Shown here piece after piece: positions 43,891-56,301 of a DNA stretch of 64,000 nt. Under the pieces are notes generated by a model that made no database searches, was not told the origin of the DNA, and worked only from the letters and a program-made list of their open reading frames with translations. Where the stretch lies: NCBI GenBank assembly GCA_015227615.1, contig JAALGZ010000007.1:1364001-1428000 (forward strand). The letters are read 5' to 3'. Source of the stretch: Labyrinthula sp. Ha. Its lineage: Eukaryota > Sar > Bigyra > Labyrinthulida > Labyrinthulaceae. Made by a program: the position numbers and the translations under genes. Positions within the stretch are counted from its first letter, which is position 1. Each line of letters opens with the position of its first letter.

Positions 43891-45991
43891 TTGTGAAATT
43901 ATAACTCCCGCAGTACACTCAAAAGTCTTATCAGGCTATCTTCCGTGACTTTGAGTTCCCCAAAATTTTAAAACCATAATAAAAATATTTACATTATGTG
44001 CGATACTGTTATATTTTGGTTCATATAGTTAACATTTCAAATCTAAGAACTAAGTTAATTAAGGAAAGTAGGCAGCATAATACACCAGGCGTTGTCTGTT
44101 TGATTTTCAAGGCCCCGGACTATAGTTTTTGATCTTAGCTTCGAGGAATTGAATTTAGCCTGTTGAAAATGAGTTCACCATGAAGATGTATAAGAGCAAA
44201 AATTTTAAAAATCTTCTAAATTTGTTCACTGTAGCGGCGTATATTTTTTATGGGGAAAATTATTACAAATGCTAAAACTATTTCTTGTATTACATAGGAT
44301 CATACTAATTCTCGGAAGACATATCTTCTTAGAACTTTGTACTAGGTTTGCACTACTTAAAAATAAGCTATTTTTAACAGGATTTTGTGTGATAAATACG
44401 GCCATTTGTCCAAATATCATATTAATATGTCTTCAGGTTTCATGAACCCTTTCAAGGTAGGCTCGTAGATATAGTCGTTCTGTGACATTGTCATATCATT
44501 AATATTTTTTGAGAACAATCAAAACCAAGTAAGAATACCTGGGGGGGAAGCTAATGGACATAACCTAGCAAGCCATTTAAATTCTTACAATTTATTTTCT
44601 TTTTAGCAAAATATTTAAAAGAGAGGTTGGCCTATACATAGCACTTTGGTGGACTTCCTACGCTTTCTTTGAAATTTTTTCTTTAGTTTTGGGTTAAAAT
44701 GTACACTGAATTCACATGATCGGTTAGTCAAATTGTTCTTATTATATTGACTGTATTGATTAAAAGAAATCTTATATAATCTAGTCCTTGAGCTGATGTT
44801 AATTCTTTTCCCATTCGTAGTTCTCATATTTATGACAATGAACGGCTGACACGACGAAAAGGATTGGAAAAACGTTAGACAGTACATGTCTGAAATCAGG
44901 GATAGCATGTCTAAAAACTGTCAGGCCTCCTACAGATTGTCTTATACATAACTTTTAGGTTGGTGTTAAAGAAACAAACCCAACACCGTGATAGAGCACT
45001 CGTTAGAAAATCAAATGAAGTTAGTAATATCAAAGACAAAGCTGAAATAGGTTTTAAAATATTTGGAAAAGGCACTTAACATTGTGATAGCTTAACTCCT
45101 GCTAAATAACTACAACTTAGCCAATAAGTCGTATGTCCTGAATTGTAACAAAAAATGATGGAAATTACCCTTGGTTTGTTCCAGGTACTCGACTCATCTC
45201 ACCACCTTTTAAATTATTTGTGAAGAACACAAGGTTAATTTAGTAATGATCTTTGAAATGACTTAGAAGGTTATTCTAGAGGCTTATTAAGAAGAATGTT
45301 TATATACTAACAAACATTATAAGGTGATTTAAAACGACAAAAGATTTAATTGACATATATATATTTCTAAAGTTTAGAATTTGGCAACATTGCACACCGG
45401 GAAGAAATACTCTGTTTTCCTTACAAATCTGACAATCACATTAAACATAATTTGTGGTGCTGCTATCACATTTGCCATTTATTATACATGGGTTAGAGCT
45501 ATATTGTTCTTTGTGCCGACTTACATCGGTAAAAAAAGATCCAACCTATTGAAGTGCAATAAATTCTAGAAAAGTCATACCAATCCACCCTAACATAAAT
45601 TATGCCATATTTTATGTCTTGGGTGCGTTGGTTAATCGTGGGGCTCGGCGATGGCACTACTCTTTTGGTGAGAAATTAGTATGATAGTATTATGAAAACC
45701 CGGGAAAAGACTTAAGCCCCGACAAGATTAAAAAGAGCTCAACTGATTTTTTAGGAACAGAAGAGCCTCATAGTCACTCGGTAATAAACTAGATTATAAA
45801 GTTCTATGTTTCATGTCGTACTAATAAATCTAGAATTAGTGATGTTTAACCACAGTAAGGATGATTAATAGGGACTTTTTCAAACATATACCTTCGCTTT
45901 GTGGCTGATGGCAGTCAGTACGTTGCACATACTGTTGCTGTTTAACCGATGAATTGTTACGAATATATTTCATTGTCACCTAGATTTTTTT
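43891..45991. other. Gene-poor AT-rich region
   Basis: Nothing recognised. Minus frames at 44226-44420 and 44615-44908 and the plus frame at 45381-45569 show no conserved motif. Confidence 0.35.
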
Positions 45992-46330
45992 GTTGCCGAT
46001 GATCTTGAAAGAGCTAAACAACTGATGCTTCTAGAATACTCCGAAGCAAGTCTCCATGATCCTGGAGTTTGGCTTAGCATCAATGGTATTCCATAAGAAG
46101 TTCTTAAGAAGCTGACTACCATAAAATCATCTTTTTTTGAATACACCTATATTGAAAAAACTCAATATCTTGTAGATAAGGCAATTCTCGGCATCTGTAA
46201 ATCGGATGCAATTAGTCTTTAGTTGAGGGGAATTCCTGTTCATGTAGGCGTCTTGGCATGATTATATCATGTGAGAAAGAATGTGAATGATTTGGTAAAA
46301 AACAGTATTTAAGACAGTAAAATCATTTGA
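45992..46330 (+). pseudogene. Unidentified coding relic
   Basis: One frame of 113 codons reads like protein but is broken by stops after NGIP, AISL, VLA and SI. Open pieces such as DLERAKQLMLLEYSEASLHD and KSSFFEYTYIEKTQYLVDK have amino-acid composition unlike the flanking translations. I do not recognise the family. It could be a decayed gene, a retroelement fragment or chance. Confidence 0.3.
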
Positions 46331-47579
46331 AACTTTACCTGGGCTTTCTTGTATTAGCTATATACTACTTCTAGAATCATTTCACATGCCATAGTTATCA
46401 CGGTGTTAGATGAGGCGTTTGAAAAACTTGAAACTGAACTAATTTCAAGTGAGAACACTTACTGGAAATTCTTTGCATGAACAAGACAGCACTCAAAACT
46501 TAGCATGCACAACACTTCCGCTGTATTTTATCCGTTAATTGGACAATCCTTTGTGACGTGTTTTCATTGGGTTCACATTTCCTAAAGGAACTCGGGGTTC
46601 TCTATGGGTGATTTTAAATTCTATCTCGTTGATTTCAAGAAAAAAACTTCCTTACTTTTCCTTTCTGTACTTTGTCTCATCGTCAACTACGATTGCTCCA
46701 AGACAGGTACTTAATATATACATAGTATATTTGATAGTTGGAATTGTGGAGGTGGGATAATATTTTTCTTAGCTATATTACTCACTTTAGCAAAGAACAA
46801 GAATACTTTTTTGTTAGCTCGTTACCCTTGGATTCCTTGGTAAAACTTAGTGAGTTGTTTCTTACCGGAGATCGATAATGACAGTTGCTCCAATGGCATT
46901 CATGGTTTTCGTAATCTGTTATCTAGCTGATGAGAGTTAGTTTACCTTAAAAAAGTTCCTTACACGATAGAGAGAATTTAATTTCGCAAGCTACTTGATC
47001 CATAAAGCTTAAGATATGGAATGTGTATCTTCTACCTACTCGGTTTCTTTTATGGAATCATATACACCTTATTCAATCTTTAGATTTGTTTTAGATATGC
47101 CCTCTACTCGGCAAACTGGGTTTTCCTAAGTTCTCTTAGTTTTGTGTGATGTTTTACTTTATTTGACTTAATAAGATTTCGATTTGTAAATAAAGTTTAA
47201 GTCATTCTTTAAGTCTGGTTTACGTTCAAAGCAGTTTGTTTCTACCTTTAGTAAATTAAATGTATGACTTTTTGTGGTTGGAAGTTCTTATTCCTATTTT
47301 CGTTGTTGTTTTTCCCTATGGAATTTCCTAGAATAATAATATTTTTTTATTATTTTCTTCTCTATGCAATTAAAATATTATAGACTATCATATATGGTAG
47401 TTGCCCCTGGGACTTCATTCGAAGGAGTAGAAAGGTCGCTACTCTGAAAACTTTGCATTTTAGCTTCGTCCTTGACGTTGTTTTCACAAGCCCAAAATTT
47501 TTTTGGGTACATATGAGCACTTGGAAATGGCTCAATTGGACAGGTCTTTGCACCTTCTGTTTTCACGTACCGAACAGAA
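46331..47579. other. Non-coding region upstream of the USP gene
   Basis: AT-rich; no recognised feature. A T-rich tract (47341-47360) precedes the USP gene by about 230 bp. Confidence 0.4.
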
Positions 47580-48773
47580 ATGACAAAAATAAAAGGTTTG
47601 AGGAATCTAGGGAACACATGTTACTTTAACGCCGTGGTTCAGGTGCTATCTGAAGTCATCCGCCGTTCTCAATTAGATGACTATAACTTGGGAGAAGTGT
47701 CTACCGAAGCTGTTCGCTTAGCAAATAGGTTGAAAGAACAGGAAGGAAATGCACAAGAAGGGAAGACTCGATATTCCGAGCGAACTTTCAATAGCAATAA
47801 CCCACGGGAGCTTTTTCACATGATCTCAAGAAAATATGGTCAATTCATTCCTGGGAAGCAACAGGATGCTCATGAACTACTCATTTGTCTATTGCATTTA
47901 TTGGAAGAGGAAGAGAAAGGGGGTGAGAAAAATGAGGAAGAGTCGAAGCAGGAGGAACTAGCGGAAACTGCAGAACTGACTGAAGCTGAAGAGCAAGTAG
48001 CATCCTCTTTAGTCCCTTCTATATCTAATTTAAGCATTATGTCAGAAGAAAACTGTGAAAAAGAATATGGAGAAACTTTGCTACCTTTACTACAAACCCA
48101 ACTTACTAAAGTTCTAGAATATGCCGGGTGTAATCATAAAAGTAAGAAAGCAGAGGAAACACTTGTTGTTTCCTTTCCTCTTGTTCCACCTAATAACTCG
48201 GAAGAGGAAGAAGAAAAAAAAAGTGGATATAAAAAGTTGAATGATTTTAATAAACGTGAACTCTCGTTGCAAGACTGTATTTCAATTATGGACACTAAAG
48301 TCGAATTAAGTGCAACGTTTGAGTGCGAAACTTGTAAGAAAAACCAAAAAAAGCGTCGCTCAAGACGAAGAGATAAGAGCTTGAGAACGGGGAAAGCAGA
48401 GGTTGCCACTCTAAATGAGATTCTCACAGGAGGCTCAAGGTTTTTAATTGCTCACTTTACAAGGTTTTATTATGATATAAGTGGAACGCGCTTTACCTTG
48501 AACAAACTTTCTACAAAGGTAAATCTTAACATGGAGGAGGAATTTGTATTTTATGATGAACAGCATCCAAAAGCTGGTAGAGAGAAAAAATACAAGCTTA
48601 TTGGTGTCGTCAGTCACTTAGGTAGAACGCTCCACTTTGGGCATTACATTGCATATGTTCTAGAAAAAGAATCAAACGAATGGTATAGATGCTCCGACAG
48701 TAGCATTTTGAAGAGCACAGAAAAAGCGGTTCTTGATGCGGAACCATATCTTGCTGTTTTTGAAGCATGTTAG
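47580..48773 (+). CDS. Ubiquitin-specific protease (USP/UBP family deubiquitinase)
   Basis: 397 aa, one exon, ATG 47580, starting almost at the catalytic box. The Cys box is GLRNLGNTCYFNAVVQ with nucleophile C14; a QQDAHELL motif near 100 corresponds to the 'QQDxxEfl' QQD box; CETC near 250 is half of a zinc-ribbon-like CxxC; the His box is GVVSHLGRTLHFGHY with H355, and the third residue is D373 in CSDSS. An acidic Glu-rich insertion (~112-145) and a basic patch (KKRRSRRRDK) interrupt the fold. The enzyme removes ubiquitin from proteins; overall layout recalls the USP16/45 group without their N-terminal zinc-finger UBP domain. The minimal N-terminus is unusual. Substrate unknown. Confidence 0.93.
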   Translation: MTKIKGLRNLGNTCYFNAVVQVLSEVIRRSQLDDYNLGEVSTEAVRLANRLKEQEGNAQEGKTRYSERTFNSNNPRELFHMISRKYGQFIPGKQQDAHELLICLLHLLEEEEKGGEKNEEESKQEELAETAELTEAEEQVASSLVPSISNLSIMSEENCEKEYGETLLPLLQTQLTKVLEYAGCNHKSKKAEETLVVSFPLVPPNNSEEEEEKKSGYKKLNDFNKRELSLQDCISIMDTKVELSATFECETCKKNQKKRRSRRRDKSLRTGKAEVATLNEILTGGSRFLIAHFTRFYYDISGTRFTLNKLSTKVNLNMEEEFVFYDEQHPKAGREKKYKLIGVVSHLGRTLHFGHYIAYVLEKESNEWYRCSDSSILKSTEKAVLDAEPYLAVFEAC

Positions 48774-49083
48774 ATTTATTCTGTCTCATTTATGCTGTTA
48801 GAGTGCAGATGGTGCTAGTTTAGTTCATGAGCAAATATGTTTATCTGGGAATAGTTCTGTCAGTTGAAGTTATGTAAAAGCAAAGAAAAGTGCGAGCCTG
48901 TTCTTCATAATCTAGAGGTATGTTGGTTTCCTTGCGCTTTGTGCTCGAGTGATGCAAACCATGATGTCTTATCCTTATTTAGATGTTTTTTTGAAAATAT
49001 CGAGTACTCTCCTTCGTTTAAGTTAGTTTAACATTTATTTATTATCCTGTTCATTAGGATGATGTTTCTGTAATGAAGCTGTT
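48774..49083. other. 3' region of the USP gene
   Basis: No gene recognised. It contains a palindromic-looking ATCCTG...CAT-TAGGAT stretch near 49045-49062 of unclear meaning. Confidence 0.3.
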
Positions 49084-49335
49084 CTACCTAAGGGTGTAGA
49101 CAGAGAAAACTTCCTCATTCAGGAATTGAACAACCCCAAGTTCTACCTCCTTAGCAAATTTATGGAGTTCAGAGGATTCTAAAGTTCGATCATGACACTC
49201 AAAGTCCTCTGTGAGTTCCTAAGGAAGGATCATCAAAAGGTCTCTATCAATTCCCCAAAAATCCTGAACCAATTCTTCAATGAGGAAATATTTCCTACCT
49301 CAGTTAAACTCAGACAGCTTCTTAGTCAGAAACGC
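49084..49335 (-). pseudogene. Unidentified coding relic, minus strand
   Basis: A frame of 84 codons interrupted by two internal stops, with protein-like composition: EELVQDFWGIDRDLLMILP, stop, then ELTEDFECHDRTLESSELHK and VQFLNEEVFSVYTLR. Family not recognised. It lies next to repeat copy B and could belong to a mobile element. Confidence 0.3.
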
Positions 49336-49501
49336 ACTATGAACTCATCATTCCTCACTTAATGTGGCACAAAGGCTCGAGATTTGATATAATTCGTTGA
49401 TAATTTATCAATAAAGTTTTTTCCTATATTTTTCTTATTTATTGATTTTGTTAATTAAGTAATCAATTTCGGTGATTATTCATAATTAATTGCTAATAAG
49501 A

Positions 49502-49602
49502 ATAAAATCAGAATCATTTGATACTGAGCAAAGGCCGAATTCTGTTGTTGATTAACAGAATCAAAACAATTATTTAAAAAGATGAAACTTCTTATCAAAT
49601 CC
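49502..49602. repeat. Dispersed repeat, copy B
   Basis: Counterpart of 29021-29130. Blocks in the same order: AATCAGAATCATTTGATA, TTGATTAACAGAATCAAAA, and ACTTCTTATCAAATCC. The copies differ by many substitutions and a few small indels. Confidence 0.5.
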
Positions 49603-52600
49603 GATTACTATTAAAGACTGAGCGAGTAACTCGAAAGTTTGACTAAATGTCCGAAATAATCCGCAATAAACTCAAATTCTACCCCAAATTGAAAACCACA
49701 TTGACCAAGGTTCCACTACTCTTTTTTAAGGTTCATGCTGTCGTCAATAAAACAAACCACGCAACTGTAAAGTGTGTTGAGCTATGAAAAGTTCATCATT
49801 CTTGCTTGTTCAAAGAAAATTTAGCGTTACATTTATTAGCAACGTAGCATTTTAGTGGATTCAGGTTTATGAACTAACCTTAGTGTAGATCTATTCAAAC
49901 ATCTTTAAAAACCTTCGGCATCTGTTACATTTACCATTAAACCTGCGGATTCTATGTTTTTCGAGCGTGAAACTAATAGAAATTTGTTTTTGTTTAGAAT
50001 TGAACTGAAACCTTGCTACAAATGTTTTATGATTATCAAGCGGATGTTCAAATTTGTTAGATGGGGGACTGGGTAGGCGGCGAAACAGGAAATGTAAATA
50101 ATTTACATAAAAAGAGAAGCTTTTCGAATGAGTCATGTATACCTAGCATTATGAACAACAGAAAGTACAGTCTTAATGATCAGTTATTCAGAAAGTGTGT
50201 AGAATTTATTTTGTATTACAATGAAAAATGATTTAACGCCACATTATTACAAACAGGACCAACTGCAGCTCATGCAAGCCGTATCTGTGGTTTATACGAA
50301 TCGAAGATCCTCCTGAAAAGAATATACTCTTTTTTAAATTGAATCATTGAGCACTAGCCCATTTTAACACATCAAATTTCGTTCTTCACCAAAAGTAATT
50401 GCATATTCCCTTTCAAATCATATTTCAAAGCCAAGACTTAACGGGCATTAGAATGAGGGAAAAAGTTGAGGGGATAACTACACAAATGTAAACTTCCATA
50501 CTTAAATGAAACTCAGCAGAACTATTCCATGAAGCTAGCTGGCTAGTTCCTTGGCGATTGATTTAGAATTTTAGTGTTAAGTCTCATATCAGGTTTGAAT
50601 ATCTACAAGTAATAAGGAATCATTAACAAGCGTTAGATTACTACATTTATGCATTTGTTCAACCAAACAGCTATAAAACTGAACGGATAACTATGCCCTT
50701 AATTTTTCATTGTAATTTCTTGTAAGGCTGATAGATTCACCTACGTGTTTGAGTTGAATTTTTTCAACAGATTATGTGAAAGCAATAAGTAAAATCGTAT
50801 CAAATGAAGCCTCAACGTTCATATGCCAGAGCTACAGTTTTCTCTTTCTTGTGATTTTCTTTGATCTTTGCAAGTAACTAGTAAAAACTTGAGAATATCA
50901 TTTCTGGTTTTGCCATGAGCTAAGAATGAAATCTAGGCAGACGCAATCATCATTCTTATAATCCTGAGACTTTTTTAAATCAAAATGTATTAAATGAGAC
51001 AATTATCCAAGGTATTAGTAGAGAAAACCCAATTGAAGACGTGAACTTGCTATCCAACCTAATAAGATATATTTTACTCAGAATGGATTTACTATACAAT
51101 TTTGATGTTAGTTTAATTCTTAGCTTAAGATTTTAAGAGTTCCCCTTTACTTTGATACCTTCCTTTTCATTTTCGTATTTGCTATACCTTATCAAATTTT
51201 ATCAGCCAAAGTTCATATTTTTATTCTAATTTCACATATTCTCAATTTTGTGCCAAAGTAAAGATAACTTAGGTTGTACTTTTAAAGAAGAAAATCATAT
51301 ACATTTTGTTACCTTGTGATATTATTTAGGAAAGAGTATCTCATACTAAATTTTGCACAAGATTTGATGCTTTGAGATTTATTGAACTTGAATATATCAA
51401 AGATATTTCTTAGCGATTATTTTGAAATTAGAAAACCAAAGTTGAAGCAACAAAGTCTAACTTACATATTCAAACTCTAACAGAAACCCCAAAGATGAGA
51501 AACCATCAAATTCACGATATTAGATATGCCTGGGTTAGTGAGAAATCTATTCGTATGTTCTTCATAGCTAAATATTTATTTTTGAACACTTTTCAGGGCT
51601 TACTCATCCAGTTTCTAACCTTATCAATCTCATTACTAGCCTTCAATAATATAGAACAATCAGATCTTGTTGCCGAGGTTTGGAGTCAAATTCAGTGGCT
51701 CAAATAGAATGATTAAACTTTATGATCTTTCCGAATCATTAAGGTCACTTCATATTCATTTGTCAAATCTGTCAGTAAACACTCTTATCATCTGAAATAT
51801 CTGTAGCCATGAATATATTTTCGAATATACTTTTATTTCCACATGTTAATCATCTTCTTATGAATCAAAAAATTGTTTTTTTTTCAGTCTTCTTCGCTGG
51901 TGAAAAGCTTTTTTTTATTACTTGGTAACTTGGAGAACATAGACGAAACAGAAAGTATTTAAATCTTTAATTCCACCAGTACTTTAGTACAATAACTGAG
52001 GTGTAGAAGCCATCGAAAACGGTCTTCCATGATTTATTCATAGTTTTACCTCAAGATAAATGTTAGCCATCAATTAGTATTATCGATTTCCTTGGTCTAA
52101 ATACAAGGAAGCATTCAAATTTGTCGCAATACCTCCATCGCTTCCTGAAAGTTTTCGAACTGATTCTTTTGCGTAGATGTTCCGTACACCATATCGAACA
52201 TATCATTATTTCCCCCCTAAGAGCTGGCGGAAAGGTATAACCTTTTAATCAAAGTTACCCAGTATTCATATCATTTGCTTTGTTAGTTAAAAGGATAATA
52301 GTTTTTCGTAGTAGGAACCTAGGATGAAAACTAGTTATTCACAAACAAAATCAAGCATTAAGAAAAACGTAAATTGATGTTTTGGTCCGTTAAATTCGTA
52401 GACGTAATAATGGCCATATATCTAGTGGAAATGTCGAATAATAAAATTACCTAGGTAGAGCTGCATTAAAGACAACTGCTAGTAAGATAAAACTTGAGAG
52501 CTCGTGTTATAATTTATGTAGTTTTGGTAAGTTTTATAGATTCTCTTTCGAGTTTATGTTCCCTGCTAAATAATTTCTATTTAGATTCTAGGTAATCCCA

Positions 52601-54909
52601 AAGTTTTACAATTTTTAATTAACCTATTGCATCTCCTACTTTTGCTCAGTTTCCTACGCGCGAACCTGACATATACTCGTATACGAAAACAATATGGGAT
52701 ATTTCATTCTATCCTTAAAATTTTTGTAAGGCGTTGTGATCATCCAGTTAATAACTTTGACTTTGTTTTAAATGGACTTCCAGAAAATTTTATTTGAAAA
52801 ATGGGATATAAAAAATGGAAAAGCAGGAATCTCGAGAATTGTAAATCCAGCAAAATTTCATATCAAAATTTTATGTCTATTCAGGAGCTGACTTACACCA
52901 CTAAGTAACACTGACACTATATAAAGAACTATCGGACTACAAGAGAATGTAGAGAAATTATGGTATAAATTGCATGTATTGTGCTCTTACATTTAAAAAA
53001 TAATCGAAGGGTAAGCCTTTATTATGAATCGAAATCCATTCAATATTGTAAGTATATTTCCCTGTTTCACGGTTGCGGCAAAAACATATTTTAAAGGCTC
53101 TTGCCAAATCTTAATTTTAGTACAGAGTGGTTCTACGTTATCAAAAATTTTTAATCAGAACAAGTCATTCGCTTCATGTACTGTGATTAATATTTATCAC
53201 AGTTTAATACATATATTTCTCTTAAGTACTATAGTTTGGCCCATGACACACAGCATAGGTTTCATGGTTTTGATGTCGTGGAAAAATTAAGATAAAAGCC
53301 TTGTCTTTATTGGATCTAACTTTTTAGAGAGCAATACTGGTAATGATGCTTGTAGATACCCGTTAACATTAGTACTAAACTGAGAGTTATTTTCATTTAA
53401 GGTTTAACACATTGTACTTAATTAATTTTGTTTTTTGGACGCAGCTAGAGCTAACAATCTGTCGATACCGATGAATTTTCGCTTCCGCTTTACTGCAAAA
53501 ACTGGTGGTTGAATTTTCCTGTCAGGTTTCTTTCCTCTCTAGTAATTTTCATAAATTTACTGCTCAAGAAGAATTAATGATTCTCTCCGCATGTTAATTT
53601 ATTTATCTTAAACCATTTCACCTTAGTTTAGATTATTTCCTAGGCCTATATAGAGTAAGCCTAGATTTGGAATTGATCTCAAGTATTCTATAAGCTGAAA
53701 ATAATGTTTATTATCTCAAAGCGGGAAGTAGCGGCGACTATGAAGCTTTTTCACCACCTTTGGGCTTCCGAAACTGTGCTTCTAACTATGGGTAACTGCT
53801 ATGGATATCCGACTAGAGTATGAAATTTCAGGAACTTAAAAATTTCTAGTTTTGAAAATTCTCGACCTGCAACTTTTCCTATTATTCAGTTTTCGACTTG
53901 GAATCAATAATAGCCATAATTCTGAACATTACAAATTTCTCAGATTTCTTCATATTTCCCACCGTTGTGGACAAAATTATTCTTGAAACACATGAAAAAG
54001 CTTGAGCAAGAGTGATTTAATAAATAGTCCAAATGTTATGAAGCCCGTTGTTGTGGGTTGAGTGAGGCATCTCAAAATGATTTCATATCTCTGAATAAGT
54101 AACAGGCTAGTACTCTGAAACCAAACGAAAAAAGCGCAAGACGGCAAAATTTTCAGAAAATTTGAAATAAATTAAATAATATTTCGGTTATTGAGAGAAA
54201 ATCGAAACTGGGGTGCCTAGGATTGAGAGCCCGAGAAAAAACTAAAAAAAAATCTAGTTCAATACTCCATGTGGACACCCCTAGTAACACCAAATTGCCA
54301 CTCAAATCAACACATCAAAAATCTCCTTGACAGAATATATTTTACTTTGTAAGTAAAAAACATACATTTTAGGCTCCTTCTACATATTACTCCTTCTGGC
54401 TTTTCTTTCTAAGCGACCTGAAACTTTTTACATAGTTAGCTCTCGTGATCTACAGTATTGTTTTTATACAAGAATAGCTCAGAGTATTAAAAAGTAAACT
54501 TAAAACACTTAACTATATACACTTCGTAAATAAAAAAATCCATAGAGTGAAAAGTGGTTTGAAAATAGTGAATTTTCCTTGCACATCTTCCTCCGGAAGC
54601 ACATGTCGTAGTACAATACAAGGTTAAAACACTCGAGCAGTAGTTAGTACACTGTATGAAGAACTCCTTCAATAATAACTACATTGAAATGTCCTCTTTT
54701 ATTCTTATCACTGCCGTGAGGATATGATAGTACCCTTTGATACAACTATAATACTCTATAGTCTTTACCCTTTCTATTTCCAATGAAAAGCAATTAATAA
54801 CAAAATGCCACGTCAACTATATCGAAATAATATCCAATCAACAAAGAAATTTCCTTAGAACGTACACTACTAAGAAAACATAAATTCAAGGTTGAAAACA
54901 GATCTACAT
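49603..54909. other. Long gene-poor AT-rich region
   Basis: No gene of a known family, tRNA or clear element seen on either strand. A slightly GC-richer patch at 53720-53815 has short open frames on the plus strand without recognisable motif. Frames at 51495-51707 and 53024-53290 look like chance. Confidence 0.4.
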
Positions 54910-56260
54910 ATGTCAAAAGCAGGAGATTGGGTTGCAGATATTGGCACTCTTGGAGATACTACTCAGCTAGGTATACTTAAAATATATTTTTATTCTTTAG
55001 TTCACGCAGGAGTTTCACCAGATAATGAAACCGGAGCGATTCTAACTCCGATCTACCAGGGTAAGACGATATTTTCGACTTACCTTTATAGCTACCACAT
55101 TTGTTCAAGAAAGTGTGGAGAAGTATCAGGCCAAAGGTCACAGCTACAGTAGAACGTGAGCATTCACTTTCTCTTTATTTCATAGTACCAATCCGACTGT
55201 AAACGTCCTTGAAGCCAAGATTGCGCAAATCGAGAAAGGAGCTGGAGCATCTTGCTTCACAACTGGAATGGCAGCTACTGTTACAGTAATGACTGCTTTT
55301 CTGAAAGCTGGGGATCACTGTGTTCTGACAGATTCATCTTATGGAGGAACCAACAGAGCCGCAAGAGTTATGTTCTCTGATCTTGGGATTACCTACAGTT
55401 TTGTGGATTGCACAAAGGTAGAAAACGTAGAAAAAGCTATTCAACCAAATACGAAAATGGTATTTACAGAAACTCCTGCAAATCCGACACTTACGTTGAA
55501 TGACATTGAGGCAATTAGTAAAGTAGCTAAAGCAAAGAACAAGGATATCGTCCATGTATGTGACTCAACATTTGGAACTCCATTTATGATGAAGCCAATT
55601 GAGCTTGGTGCTGACATAACTATTCATAGCACAACCAAATTTTTTGATGGACATAATATTACTGTTGGAGGAGCTGTTATCTGTGCAACACTAGAGGTAG
55701 GATATTTATTGCTTTTTATTCTTAGAACCATCAGAAAGTGAAGTTCTACCAAAATATTCATGGAAATATCATGAGGTGCCTTTTCTTGTGCGTTTTATTT
55801 TAGTCCCATGGTTGCTTTTTATCAATTGCAAACTATGAAAACTTTGGAGTTGAGAATAAGAAGACAAAGTGAAACTGCTCTTGCAGTAGCTAAGTTCCTG
55901 GAGACTCATCCAGCTGTCGATATTGTAAGATACCCTGGACTTGAATCATTTCCACAAAGAGAATTAGCCTTGAAGCAGCATAAGTTGCATGGATCAATGC
56001 TTTGGTTTGAAGTTAAAGGGGGAACTGAACAAGGAAGAAAATTAATGGACACAATCAATCGCCCATGGTCACTTTGTGAAAATTTGGGGGCTACGGAAAG
56101 TATCATCACTTGCCCAGCGGTAATGACCCATGCAAATTACCTGAAAGAAGATAGATTAAAGATCGGTATCACTGATGGGTTTGTAAGGGTTTCGTGCGGA
56201 ATTGAGGACAGTGAAGACCTCATTAGAGCCCTCAAGAAAGCACTCGATAACCTGTTGTAG
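54910..56260 (+). CDS. Cys/Met-metabolism PLP enzyme (cystathionine gamma-lyase / methionine gamma-lyase type), six exons
   Basis: Exons 54910-54970, 55001-55060, 55092-55155, 55186-55696, 55726-55775 and 55804-56260 give exactly 400 aa, the family length. Recognisable blocks: TTQLVHAGVSPDNETGAILT, then TTFVQESVEKY, the ring-stacking HSYSRTTNPT, the PLP-phosphate block FTTGMAA, CDSTFGTPF with the PLP-pyridine Asp, the Schiff-base lysine K213 in HSTTKFFDGHN, and NIHGNIMSP. The enzyme catalyses gamma- or beta-elimination/replacement on cystathionine, homocysteine derivatives or methionine; which one cannot be fixed by eye. ATG 54910 is chosen because the conserved N-terminus follows directly. 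It is the most intron-rich gene here, with all five introns 28-31 nt. Convergent with the CDF gene, 41 bp apart. Confidence 0.92.
54971..55000 (+). other. 30-nt intron 1 of the transsulfuration gene
   Basis: GTATAC...TTTAG, phase 1. A multiple of three without an in-frame stop, so retention would insert ten residues into TTQL-VHAGV. Confidence 0.9.
55061..55091 (+). other. 31-nt intron 2 of the transsulfuration gene
   Basis: GTAAGA...TATAG, phase 1. Joins LTPIYQ to ATTFVQESVEKY. Confidence 0.88.
55156..55185 (+). other. 30-nt intron 3 of the transsulfuration gene
   Basis: GTGAGC...CATAG, phase 2, with an in-frame TGA straight after the junction. Joins HSYSRT to TNPTVNVLEA. Confidence 0.88.
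55697..55725 (+). other. 29-nt intron 4 of the transsulfuration gene
   Basis: GTAGGA...CTTAG, phase 0. Joins VICATLE to NHQKVKFYQNIHG. Confidence 0.88.
55776..55803 (+). other. 28-nt intron 5 of the transsulfuration gene
   Basis: GTGCCT...TTTAG, phase 2. Joins NIHGNIM to SPMVAFYQLQ. The exon between introns 4 and 5 is only 50 nt. Confidence 0.9.
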
Positions 56261-56301
56261 GATCTCTTCGTGAACACATAAGAATAAAACAGAGGAAAGA
56301 A

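Noticed and set aside
54892-55152. Stand-alone 86-aa protein at the start of the PLP enzyme
   Set aside because: It reads through two introns (30 and 31 nt); the spliced exons give the conserved enzyme N-terminus.
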